NCBI GenBank assembly: GCA_037576215.1
Contig: JBANDB010000006.1
Coordinates: 4,278,001 to 4,342,000 of the forward strand
Length of the DNA: 64,000 nucleotides
Reading direction: 5' to 3'
Source of the DNA: Armillaria gallica
Lineage: Eukaryota > Basidiomycota > Agaricomycetes > Agaricales > Physalacriaceae
In this document: positions 1 to 9,893 of the stretch, piece after piece
Position numbering within the stretch: position 1 is the stretch's first letter
Layout: each line of letters opens with the position of its first letter
Notes under the pieces: model-generated
What the model saw: only the letters and a program-made list of their open reading frames with translations
Told to the model about the DNA's origin: nothing
Database searches by the model: none
Translations under genes and position numbers: made by a program

Positions 1-360
1 TAGTCTATATATATGAATATTTGCCTGCGAAAAACTGAAGTCAGCCTGTGCCGTGTTTGGCTTGGGGAACTCCACCCATAATCGAACTGCCACTTGGGGC
101 AGTTCTTGACCTAGGCGTAAAATACCTCTGTGCGAGCGCTCGCACTGGTGCGGTGGTATCATTGGCGAGGATGGAGGGAGGCTGCCATACCGTAGGGAAG
201 GAGTTGGTTTTTGTGGCTGAGGGGAAACTCGGCCGAATTAAACGAAAGGATGGGGACCGGCCGTGGTGGTGGTTTTTATTGAAACAGGGATCGTGACCGC
301 GGCTATGCATTTGGACGGCAAGTCCCGGTCTTCTTCGTCTTGTTACTATAGCTGACTGTC
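1..360. other. Unassigned leading sequence
   Basis: No recognisable gene. Short open frames occur on both strands at about 41-310, but they overlap each other in opposite directions and look like nothing I know. The stretch ends at the AAGACAT boxes of the first gene. Confidence 0.5.
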
Positions 361-386
361 AAGACATTTCGAAGACATGAAGACAT
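361..386 (+). promoter_or_regulatory. Three AAGACAT boxes upstream of cysteine-rich gene 1
   Basis: AAGACAT occurs at 361-367, 372-378 and 380-386, about 95-120 bp before the start codon at 481. Gene copies 2 and 3 carry three boxes of the same motif in the equivalent place. Between the boxes and the start, this copy also keeps a diverged form of the TTCGTGAGAA ... CTGTACAG stretch seen in the other copies. The role is inferred from conservation of position only; which protein binds is unknown. Confidence 0.4.
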
Positions 387-480
387 ATGTACTCCCCCAT
401 TATCGTGAGAAATATGACGGTGAAAACTATACAGCTGCAGTCGAATGCATTCCTTACCTTGTTTTTGCCATCATAGAGCT

Positions 481-2196
481 ATGGCTAGTGGGCCATTCGA
501 ACTTTCCCATGAAGAGCGTCTTCAAGTATCAATATTGTGCCACCGATGCAAATCTTCTCCCCTTTCAGATCCTCAAGTATCAGATGGCAGAGAAGGCACT
601 GAAAACACCGGTTATTATTACGCCTGGGTCAGGGATCTAGAGTCATAAACTTTCTCTGTTAAGTACTTACACCAATGTCTATCTAGTGCACTTCCAAGTC
701 TCTTCCCAGATGCCAAGGTTTTGCTTGGCTATACGAACGGACTCCAGAAAAGATGTTTCTTCCCTCTCATCATTATGCCTTCGAAAAGCCAGGCGGCGCC
801 CAGGCGCCATGTCTAGCTAAATATTGCCTTCACCTCAGTCCAAAACATCGCCACAAGCAGTATTACACCACGAAAACACGCGCAGCCACCTGTAAATATC
901 TCAGCTGCCAGGACTGCTGCCAGAAACTGCAGACAGACTACCCCGATATCGCCAGATGCAATCTAAAGACTCATGCCACTGGACAAGACCTTGTGGCAAA
1001 CCCCCCCCCTTCATCTGCCCTTCGGGGTTTATATGGAAGGGATGCCACGCAACTCTTACTCGAAACTCTGGACGCGGCGAACTGGAATATACCGCACCGT
1101 CTGCCGAAATACACAATAAAAATCAGGTTTTATACGATGGTTTGCTTTTTCTCCGCGTTATCTTGAAAGTTCTGACCAAGAGATACAGAATGGACATCTT
1201 CCGGAGCAATTTGAACTTTCGGTATCATCGTCTCTTCATTGGTGTCCAACGATGTCGCCCCTCATCATGAATCGACTTTCCGACATTGCGCCTGGTGTCA
1301 ACATCTCCTACTTTGGTCTCTTTGACCCTGAAACTGGCCGTTGGAGCAATAGAGAAACACCATTTCTTGTCTCTCCCGGAAAAACCTACGACCTACGTAC
1401 GACTAGAGTGACAGTGTGTCCTCGAATGCCTGTACCTGATCCAGGACCAGGTTTTATATCGTCGACTCCTACTACCCCAACAAAACGAGTACGAACTCAG
1501 TCAATGAATGAAAACCTTCCATCAGGACATAGACCGTATCCTCTCTCACCTGTAGAAGCGCCGTCAACTTCTACTCCTTCCCCCTCCACGTCCTCCTTGT
1601 CTATCGCACTTTCTTCCAGTCGTATACAGACGTCCCCAAGTTTGACAGATGGGTAAGTCTTGGGTGTCTTATCCACATCATGCATTTTCTAACGCCGTAT
1701 CAAAGACCAGGCATCCAGTGAGTTGACCATCGAGCATCCACTTTGTTTTCGCCCTCACAGGTTACACAGTCATCCAAATCTTCGAAACTCTTGGTCTCCC
1801 ATAGCCGGCAAAAGTAAGAGCGGCTGGCCACTTAAATATGTATGCCACATGGCTTTTGCATTTGACAAGATTCAAGACATGAAAGCGAAGGACAGAATAT
1901 CCGGACGCCATGTGTATGGAGCTGCTAAATATTTCGATCTGCTATTCCATCCGAAGGTGCCGTCTGTTTTCCTGGACTGCTTTTGATCACTCCAATTCCT
2001 TTGGTGTTAGGAAATTCAATTCGTGGAAACGACTTATCGCAACAGCCGAAAAATTTGGATGGAGACGTCCCAGGAGATCAGGGAGGTCGCAGAAAGAGCG
2101 GGACAGACTCCTGCAGGGGAATGGAGAAAATTAAAGAAAGAGCACACCCCTACAACTGCCGATGATTCCGTCCATAGTTTACCAATGCATCAATAG
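481..2196 (+). CDS. Cysteine-rich protein of unknown function, copy 1 (diverged paralogue)
   Basis: Model of five exons: 481-627, 687-1139, 1189-1652, 1761-1956 and 2011-2196, giving 481 residues. Intron phases match those of the paralogues at 5.2 and 42.6 kb, which is the main support. The order of features is: a CxxC pair (LCHRC) near residue 20; a second block with CLAKYCLH and CTYLSCQDCC; a middle with GLFDP and a Pro/Ser-rich linker; then GKSKSGWPLKYVCHMAFAFD and a C-terminal helix with GEW. Such Cys pairs suggest zinc binding, but I do not recognise a named domain. The start at 481 was chosen because it aligns with the paralogue starts. Two splice donors are weak (GTCAGG and GTTTGC). 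Exon 2 carries a segment of a dispersed repeat (998-1065), which makes the protein about 15 residues longer there. The copy could be active or slowly decaying; no stop or frameshift breaks it. Confidence 0.6.
998..1065 (+). repeat. Dispersed repeat fragment inside exon 2 of copy 1
   Basis: This stretch, from CCTTCATCTGCC to CTTACTCGAAA, recurs in the same orientation at 2738-2806 with a few mismatches. The paralogous exon in the 5.2 and 42.6 kb copies lacks it. It reads through as coding sequence in copy 1. A short mobile-element fragment that became part of the exon is the simplest reading. Confidence 0.5.
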
Positions 2197-3415
2197 GTCC
2201 AAAGCAACAAATCAACTTTATAAACGAGCGCCTGTCTCCGCCTTGTGTACCAGTAGCCTCTTAAGCGTTACGGGCCTCTTCGTTGTTGGATCCAAAGATG
2301 TTTCGCCACATAGTGCCACTCATGTGAGTGACACGGTCGCGCGCCTACTCTTTTGAACGTTCCCGTGTCGACTCCGTTTCTCCCAAGGTATGAGCCATGA
2401 ACCTTTGCCCGGGATCCACATCATCTGCTCTCCTTCATCCCAGACGGATGGCGAGTGCGACTGAATTCATAACCATCAAACTCGCACGTCATCCCTTTCC
2501 CTTTCTTCTCTACAAACCCTTGTCCAAGACTCCCCTGTTGTCACGGAGTGCCCAGTGGGGAACCCAGGAAGACGGCGCTGGTTCTGCGTGAGCCTGATGA
2601 TGGAAGGTTGCACGATTTAAGAAGGTCATTGAGAAGTGCCATAGGGGGGCCATTGGCGTGGAAGGGAGCAGCGAGGAGAGGCTCAAGCTGGTGAAGCGAG
2701 GGGGGAACACGGCGAGACGGTACTCGTACCCAGTCCGAACTCCCCGCCTCCTTCATCTGCCATTCGGGATTTATTGGAAGGGATGACACTCGACTCTTAC
2801 TCGAAAATGATCCTCGCCCTTTTGAAAGTGGTGGTCGTCATCTTGACTCATTTTGCATTCCGCATCCTCCCACTGCCAGATGGTCGCGAACCGAATCCTT
2901 GGGTGAAATCGAGCTCCTCCGTATATAAGATCGCCTGGTGTGATGGCGATTGGCGTAAATATCGATGTAGAGGGACACGATCGCTCAGGGGGGTTATAAT
3001 CGGGTCATATTTTCAGCACTGGCATGAGATTAAGAGTTATCGTCGGTTGGGGATGCGGACTCGCTCGAGGGCTTACACGTTGTACTAGCTGTCTTATTGC
3101 AGGCAACGGTGCCAGGGATAGTTGTAGGCGATACGGTACGTCATGAGGATGTTGTGGCGGGGGTCAAGGTCGCTGAGATTTCCGCTGTGCCCAGGGCTCT
3201 TGGGGTGCTGGTGAGTCAAAAAGTAACTAAAATCAGAGGAAACATACTATTTGGCTAAGTGGCGCACGTCGATACGCTGTTCAATCGCGAGAAGCGTATT
3301 TTGCTAGTCATTGCGAAGGTGGTTGATGTTCGCCTCAATTCGGATTCTCTAGAGGTACCCATAGGTCGAAAGAGCAACCACAAAGACAAAATCAACTCCG
3401 GAGCTGCGAAGACAA
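2197..3415. other. Intergenic region with repeat fragment at 2738-2806
   Basis: No gene recognised. The part at 2738-2806 matches 998-1065. The surrounding 2.4-2.8 kb has the look of mobile-element debris, but I cannot delimit an element. Nothing is seen in 2.85-3.4 kb. Confidence 0.4.
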
Positions 3416-3840
3416 AGGACAGGGCGATCATCAGTAAAAGACATTACATGGTGGAAAAGGCATGAGATACCTGAAGACAAAATCAGTGCTGACACTTAAA
3501 GACATAGAGATACATTGGAACGAAGTACATATGACTTAGTATTGACGCGTCACTGTTCCCACCAGACGATGTTGGTAAAGACATGAGCGAGCTGAAGACA
3601 AAAAAAGTGTGTCACCGTAGAAGACATTAAACTTTTGACAAGACATTGTATCACGTATCCATATGGCGTCATACTGTATACTGTATGTTCTCCGCAATGG
3701 CCATCGCCAAATCGGGTGCGCGAGCCAGGGCGACTGCGCTCAAAAAATGTCGGCTTAGGGTCGGCAGAAAAGACATTTGAGACCCGAAGATACGACAAAA
3801 TCAGTGTCGTCATCTGGTCGGAGAAAAACAAGACTTAAAG
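3416..3840 (+). repeat. Dispersed repeat R1 rich in AAGACA, copy a
   Basis: Collinear with 58192-58690 on the same strand. Shared blocks include GATCATCAG, AAAAGACATTACATGGTGG, GACATGAGCGA and AAAAGACATTTGAGACCCGA. The distant copy carries an extra segment near 58455-58590. AAGACA or AAGACAT recurs about every 20-40 bp inside the unit. No coding capacity and no clear terminal inverted repeats are visible, so its class is unknown. Confidence 0.6.
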
Positions 3841-3887
3841 ACGTATATAAGTAGTAGTAGTAGTAGGCGTCGCACTGACAACGGAGA

Positions 3888-4001
3888 GCGGATATGGCTT
3901 AGTGGATTAGTTATTCAGTAGTAGTCATACTTCTGGGTGGTGGCCCAGTGTCTCAGGTTTGAATCTCGATGCGGTCTCTTTATCATGACTGCATTGTTTT
4001 T
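3888..4001 (+). repeat. tRNA-like Pol III unit, possible SINE head
   Basis: An A-box-like TGGCTTAGTGG lies at 3895-3905 and a B-box-like GGTTTGAATCTC at 3956-3967. A run of five T at 3997-4001 could terminate Pol III. The ends do not pair into an acceptor stem and the T-stem has a mismatch, so it is not a functional tRNA. A tRNA-derived short interspersed element or an old tRNA relic are the two likely readings. A GTA triplet run (about 3850-3866) precedes it. Confidence 0.35.
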
Positions 4002-4073
4002 GTTTTCCGAACCGGTCTAGACTCTACACTTATTATTACCCATTCAAGAGTCAACATTGATATCATTTAGACG

Positions 4074-4272
4074 ATCCTGAACTTAAGTCTAATAGTATTG
4101 ATATTATGACATCCTACCCATAGGTGGCACGTACCATGAAATTTGGAAAGAAACAAGGCGAAATAACTTTATATGGTGCTTATGCAGCAGTCGGCAACTT
4201 TTAGAAGGCGAGCTACAATATCGCATCTGAGTGAGAACCGTCTGCGACCGGGTTCAGGTAGACGGTAGCTGA
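4074..4272 (+). repeat. 200-bp dispersed repeat R2, copy a
   Basis: An inverted copy with roughly 95% identity by eye lies at 37563-37760. Shared stretches include ATTGATATTATGACATCC and GGCAACTTTTAGAAGGCG. There is a 5-nt indel at one end. This copy stops 26 bp before the left edge of the segmental duplication. No coding capacity and no terminal repeats are seen. Confidence 0.7.
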
Positions 4273-4474
4273 AATAGAGTCATGTAGTGCTATGGCACTG
4301 GCATATCGGGCACGAATACCCTCGGTTTTGAGCAAAGAAACATCTCTCGCTCCGAACTTGCCTGGAATTATTTGTTACAGAGCTAAAATAAGGTTCGTTG
4401 CCCGATTTGGAGACATCTTCGCCCGATATGAATTTGCTAAGCGGACCGGACTGCAAAGTTCGTCTTGCTCGATG

Positions 4475-4999
4475 CAAGGGGGTAGTAAAAGTTAAGGAAA
4501 TCATATCGGGTCGATATTATTTTTAAGCCCTCTCCTGACCGACCGACCGACAATAACATACCCTTAAAGGCCGGATCATGTGACTATATGACGCACAAGA
4601 TCCCCGGTCCGTTGTCTTCCGCTGTCTTTCCCTGCCGCCGCCATGTCTTTACAGGCTATGATGCTAACAGCGACTCCACTCCCTACTGTACATGACACTT
4701 TAGTTTGATCCTCATCTTCCTAGGCCAACACACTGCATGAGATATGTACTAGGTTCAAGCAAGGTAATGAACCAAATTCAAATTACTCAATTGAAAGTTC
4801 ACATTTCTTTACTTTGGGATGCCTCTCTCGGGCTCTGAAGCTTTTCTTGGTCATTTAGGCATGTAAATTGGCCCTTATAACTGAGTATGGGGTGCACAGG
4901 TGCTAATTTACTAGGACCGGCAAAATTGTTTTTAGTGACCTTTTCGACTGACCGACCGACCAACCGGATGTGCCGGGCTGACGGCCCGCAACCCCCTTG
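4475..4999 (+). mobile_element. hAT-type MITE (525 bp) with 8-bp target duplication
   Basis: The ends are inverted repeats CAAGGGGGTAG / CAAGGGGGTTG (11 bp, one mismatch). The element is flanked by the direct repeat GCTCGATG at 4467-4474 and 5000-5007. The sister duplicate has a single GCTCGATG at 42465-42472 and no element, which is the unoccupied site. An 8-bp target duplication is the hallmark of hAT transposons. There is no coding capacity, so it is non-autonomous. Inside, GACC runs lie near both ends (4537-4551 and 4950-4961). Confidence 0.88.
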
Positions 5000-5041
5000 G
5001 CTCGATGCATGCTTAATTCGGAACATTTTTCAGACGCCTTG

Positions 5042-5133
5042 AAGACATTCAAGTGAAGACATTTCTTTCGTCAAGACATTCTCTCTCATGCAACTCGAGG
5101 CTTTTGAGATTCGTGAGAATCTGCTTATTTAAA
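5042..5133 (+). promoter_or_regulatory. AAGACAT-box promoter module of cysteine-rich gene 2
   Basis: AAGACAT boxes lie at 5042-5048, 5056-5062 and 5073-5079. They are followed by a conserved ATTCGTGAGAAT and a TATA-like TTATTTAAA at 5125-5133, 58 bp before the start codon. The same arrangement recurs at 42498-42589 and, inverted and diverged, at 25314-25383. The TATA-like position suits a core promoter. Function is inferred, not shown. Confidence 0.5.
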
Positions 5134-5190
5134 CTGTACAGTTCTTTTCTTCATCTTAATAATCTCATCACCTGCTCGCCTTTGAGTATC

Positions 5191-6889
5191 ATGGAGCCCA
5201 GATTGACTGCAGCACAGTGTCTCAAAGTCACATTACTGTGTCACCAATGCGAAACGCATCCTCTCTCATCGCCATCGCGTTCTAATGGAGCAAAGGACCC
5301 CCGTAACGAAGGATATTGGTATTCGTGGGTTAGTCGCCTTTCACTTGGATTCAGGCTCCCCATTTAAAACCTAATACAGTGTTCGTCCGTACCCTACTGC
5401 AAGGGGTTTACATGGAGGTACTCTTATACTGCAGATAAGCCTTTCCTACCTCCTCACCACTATGCCATGGAGAAAGGAGGAGGGATGAACGCGCCGTGCC
5501 TGGCCAAATTCTGTCTACATGCCAGCCCGGGTCATGTTTCAGAAAACTACTTCATTCCAGATCGCCGCGATGCAACATGTACGTATCTTAGCTGTCAAGA
5601 ATGCTGCCAAAGGCTGCGTGCAGAGGATCCTAGCAAGGCAGCGTGCCGTTTGAGCCATCACGCCTTGCCGGCGAGTGACTTTCGCCACGATTCTGAGCGT
5701 CCCATCGTCCCTCCCTATGCTATCACTGCCACGAATCGTCGTCTTGACAGACACACCATTCACATTGTGTTCTATACTCAGGTAACGTCCTTATTGTCTT
5801 ATCTGTGTCGGTGAGAGTACTTAACGTCTTGCAGGACGGAGAGCCTCCAGAAGAGTTTGATCCCGCTGTTACGTCGTTTGAACAACCCTGGTGTCCGAAG
5901 ATGTCATCCCTCATTATGACTCGACTTTCATATGTGGCTCCGCATGTCGATGTGTCTCAGTTCGGGCTCTTTGACCCTCTTCGCCAGCTTTGGATCAATA
6001 GAGACACGCCTTTCACGGCAGTTTCTGGAGAAACATACTACATACGAACCAGCAACGTGACCCGGTGCATTGGACTTCCTGATGGTGTTGCATCTTCCGC
6101 AAATCCCATTCCTCCATTTCCAACAACCCCTGTCAAACCGAAGCGTGTACGCTCGAACTCGGATGAAGAAACACATTATAGCCTGAGTTACAGACCGTTC
6201 ACTCCATCTTCCAGTCGAAGCCCTCACAACAACCATGGCATACGACGTCTACCACAGTTCATGCCAGAACTGGATTCCTTCCCTTTGGGCCATTTCGCAA
6301 GGACTCCATCCTCACAGACATCAAATGATGGGTTTACCGTGGCATTTTCCACACCAGGTCGCAGATTAGGGTGAGTTTCATCGGTTCTTTCTTACTCCCA
6401 GCTGTGCTAAAGTCGTCCATTGAAGGTACAACAATGCGTATGTCTGACGAATAATTGGTTGGATTTCTCTAATGTCTTACAGATCTCTCAATATCCATCA
6501 CCTTTGGGATCCCACACCCGGTAGGAGCAAAAGCGGTTGGCCCCTAAAATATGTCACTCACATGGAATTCGCGTTCGACAACATTCAAGACATGCAAGCA
6601 AACGATCAACTTTCTGAGGGTTTCGTGCGGCCCATTCCTGTATACTTTGAACAAGTCTGCGATCCTAAGGTATCCTTTCCGGCGTTCTTTGTTCTATGTG
6701 CAGACGACGTACAAATCATTGGTTTATCAGAAGGTTCAATATGACAGCACGGCTTTTCGGAATAGCCAGATGATCTGGAAGATGGTCCCAAAAGATGTCA
6801 GAGAGGCAGCACACGAAGCGGGAGAGTCACCTACCGGAGAATGGGAGCGGTTGGAAGACTTTTATGTTGAATCATCTCGTATTTTGTAG
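5191..6889 (+). CDS. Cysteine-rich protein of unknown function, copy 2
   Basis: Five exons: 5191-5328, 5380-5781, 5835-6370, 6483-6669 and 6731-6889, giving 473 residues. All introns are GT..AG and 51-112 nt. Visible features are CHQC near residue 17, then CxxxxxC, CLAKFCLH and CTYLSCQECC (about residues 47-110), a central GLFDP region, a Ser/Pro-rich low-complexity linker with PVKPKRVRS (possible nuclear signal), then GRSKSGWPLKYVTHMEFAFD and a C-terminal GEWERLEDF. Spaced Cys/His pairs suggest one or two zinc sites. I recognise no catalytic motif and no membrane segment. The start at 5191 is the first ATG after the TATA-like element and is shared with the duplicate. The gene differs from the 42.6 kb copy by eight residues and has no breaks, so it is probably functional. 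Its neighbour downstream is the F-box/partner pair. Confidence 0.75.
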
Positions 6890-7063
6890 ACTCATCCTCC
6901 GGTAGTAACGAACCGATTGATGTGTGCGAGCGTGCATCTTGGGTGCAATTACTGAGATAGGATAAAGCGGGTATGTTGAATCCGGCGAGGACGATGAATC
7001 GCTAGTCTTCTTTCCTTGCGATGTTGACTAGCCTCCTTGAATAGACGCAACATGCACGACTAC

Positions 7064-9893
7064 GGTGGCCGAGTGGTTTTCCAATCGGAATTCTCCGTAC
7101 ACAGCGTCTTCGACTGGCCGTGTCAACTGGCGGTTCGGCAGATCTGGAGTTCATTTTTCCGAGCGCGAACTTCTTGTAGTGCTATCCTCTCCTTTCTGCG
7201 AATTCAGGTGATGTTCAGGCATAGCTGACTCATGTTTCGTTTGCGCGGTTTTTGTTATTTAAAATTTTACGCAGTATGATTCAAGGGGGGTTGGATAACA
7301 GTTGCCATGCGCGAAGCAGCAGTGTTGTCCTGCTGTCCTGAATGCAGCTTTTGTGTCCTTTCCTCCAGAATCACCATTTTGAACTGGTATGTCGTATCCA
7401 CCTCGGATTACTACATTGGCTAATACGTTAGTACTGAATAGGACCAACATAGCGCTCGCGTTTTCCGACTTTACGGTCAAGAACCGCTCTTTTTGTCAAA
7501 AGTGAGCGATCATTTGTAGACGACAGTATATATACAACTCTATCCAAAATTGGAGGCGCTTCAACGATAGAATATCTCACTAAAGGTACAACTGGCTCGA
7601 ACTGTCACTTGGGCACCACAGAAACTTCAAAAAAGAACGTATCTGTCTTTCTTAGGAGTTGTAGAGTGATTGAACGGGCTCAATGGAGATATTTTTGCCA
7701 TCATGGGCGCACAAGGGAGCATTTTCAAATCATAGTGGGAGGGTTCACTTCAGGGGTTGGTTTTTGTTCGAGGGAAGAGAGCGAATTCCAGTTCTGAGTG
7801 GTTTGTGGTTTGTGGTTTGCCGATCATGTTCTTTACCATAGTAGCTTTCAGAAGCGCAATGCTGATTGACGGCGACCGATCAGTGTTCCAGATCGTAATC
7901 ATGTATGGACCGGGAACCGTCAAATTCGTGCTGCCAGATTACACGAACGCCGATGTTCTGATGAACGCCCTGCAGTGATCTAGTCGTACCCCTCCCACAG
8001 GCATTCCCCAATCAAAATATTCCGTTCATCGGGCCACATCCCCCGCAAATGCACACCGCTAGATTCTCCCCAAGAATCGCACCCTTTTTTGTTGTACTGC
8101 CGCAGGGGGGAGCGACATTTACCATCCTCTTCGTTACGTGGGTTCAGGCCATTACATGGTGGGGATGGTGGTGTCGCGCACCCAGTTAGCTTGCAAGTGG
8201 GCATCGTTGCCTCAAGATCATATGGTCGAGGACTAGGGTAGGAGTGGGAAATACTGCGACCACGTTTCCATCCTGCTTGGACCACTGCCGAAGATCTGAA
8301 GGGGATAAGTCAGACGGAAGTCCACACGCTGAATGGTACCGTTCGTTACCCGTTCTCTGGGTCTGCGACTCGGAGACTATAGAAAAAAGCGTCTTCTTGC
8401 TTTTTTTTGTTGCTTTTGAGTACTCGAACACGCAGGGATTCTTTGTCATAGGGGAATGTGTTTTTGCGTGTGCGGGGCCAGTGCATCATGATGGTCAAGA
8501 TAAGATGTACGCGCAGCCACAGGAGAGAGGACGTTGCTGATGCCATTTTGGTAGATGTAAATCAACAGGCGGCCGCAAGCCGAGGCAACAAGTTGACGTT
8601 ACAATGTAGTACGTACAAACGCGTAATTTCCATCTTATCATACTTTCTCCTACCCTAGCATACTCTATTCCAAGTCGTATTTGAACTATACTTCCTGCCT
8701 TATTCGGTCCTGGACACCGTGTCGGTGTCTGGGTTATCTTCAGAGTAGTACGAGATTCCGATGGAGCCTTCATCCGGTTGCAGCACTTACTTTCCATTAC
8801 TCGTACCCAAATACCAGCGAAGGCAGCGAGGTACGACGATAATTTTCCACGTCTATGTACAGTTCTCATCTTCTCTCAGGTAGAACAACTGCAATTCGAA
8901 GGATAACAGAGGAAAGGACTCAATTCGAGACCAGATGGATTGGTCGCTCAATGATAATATGCCTTAACTGTAATCTTGATGTCAAAAACCGGCGCCTGGC
9001 TGACATCAGATACAGACCCTAATGTCGAGGTAACGAGGGTCAAGAAATATATGGCTTTACAGAGTGATAAGTGCCAATGGTGGTGGTAAGGATCTATGGA
9101 ACGAGAGAGAAAATGAACGAGCCAGGGTGGGAGGTGTTCATCTTGTTGGAGATTAGTATCGCGGGAAGTCGCGAGAAGAAAGTAGAAGGTTAAAGTCGGC
9201 ATAATGCCGGGTGATCTTTGGACCGATACTTACTGCTTATAGACCAGTTTAGTAGTAGAACATTCTAGATAGTTTCCGTAGTATAAATATAGGCTCCTTT
9301 GAAGAGCGTTAGGTTATCTTTAAACACGATATCATCATCATCATGTAGGAGCCAGAAAGTATAAGTTCATTAGTCTGCTAACCTACCGTTTCCAATACAT
9401 CTCCATCACTAGCGACTCGAGGCCGTCCCGCATAATATTCCGTGCGGCGTGATCAGGCCAGTTAAGAAACGACGGTGGGGGTGATGCGTGACGATTTCCT
9501 CCCTACATCATATGCACGTAACAACTGTCATAATGGAAGTGAATGTTTCGGCGGATGAGCGCAGCCAAAGTTGCTAAGGTACTAAATTATTTGTATGTCC
9601 TGATCATATATAAGGTTCATCACGGCAACTCAAGCATCGTCGCCGACTTTCCCTAGCACAACATCTGCAAGAGGATTGATAAAGTATGATACTCTCTTTG
9701 GACAGACCCATAGCTCAGCACGGTCGTATTTACACGTTCATCGCGGCCGCAGAATGACAATGTGAAATTGGCATAAGTTAACAGCGATCTATAATCTCAT
9801 CTATTAGACGGTGTTTCTGGAACGGGATGCGTTCAAAGGGATCTGAATCATATTACTCTTTTAACAATGTCGTCCAATAAGTGATAGAGATCC
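7064..9893. other. Long intergenic stretch, no gene recognised
   Basis: Right after the duplication edge a tRNA-like A box (TGGCCGAGTGG, 7066-7076) is visible, without a convincing B box. The rest holds only short, overlapping open frames on both strands with no family resemblance. A short ATC triplet run is near 9335. I see nothing else. Confidence 0.4.

Larger units (their letters stand above)
4299..7063 (+). repeat. Segmental duplication unit, copy 1
   Basis: Matches 42306-44519 at very high identity over the full length, including introns and the 5' and 3' flanks of the cysteine-rich gene. The 551-bp length difference is fully accounted for by a 525-bp MITE plus its 8-bp target duplication, an 8-bp indel just before the MITE and a 10-bp indel at about 5025. 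Downstream of that, the two copies run without indels at a constant offset of 37456. The homology stops abruptly at both ends. Confidence 0.9.

Noticed and set aside
3888..3980. Intact tRNA gene
   Set aside because: A- and B-box-like motifs are present, but the acceptor ends do not pair and the T-stem is imperfect.
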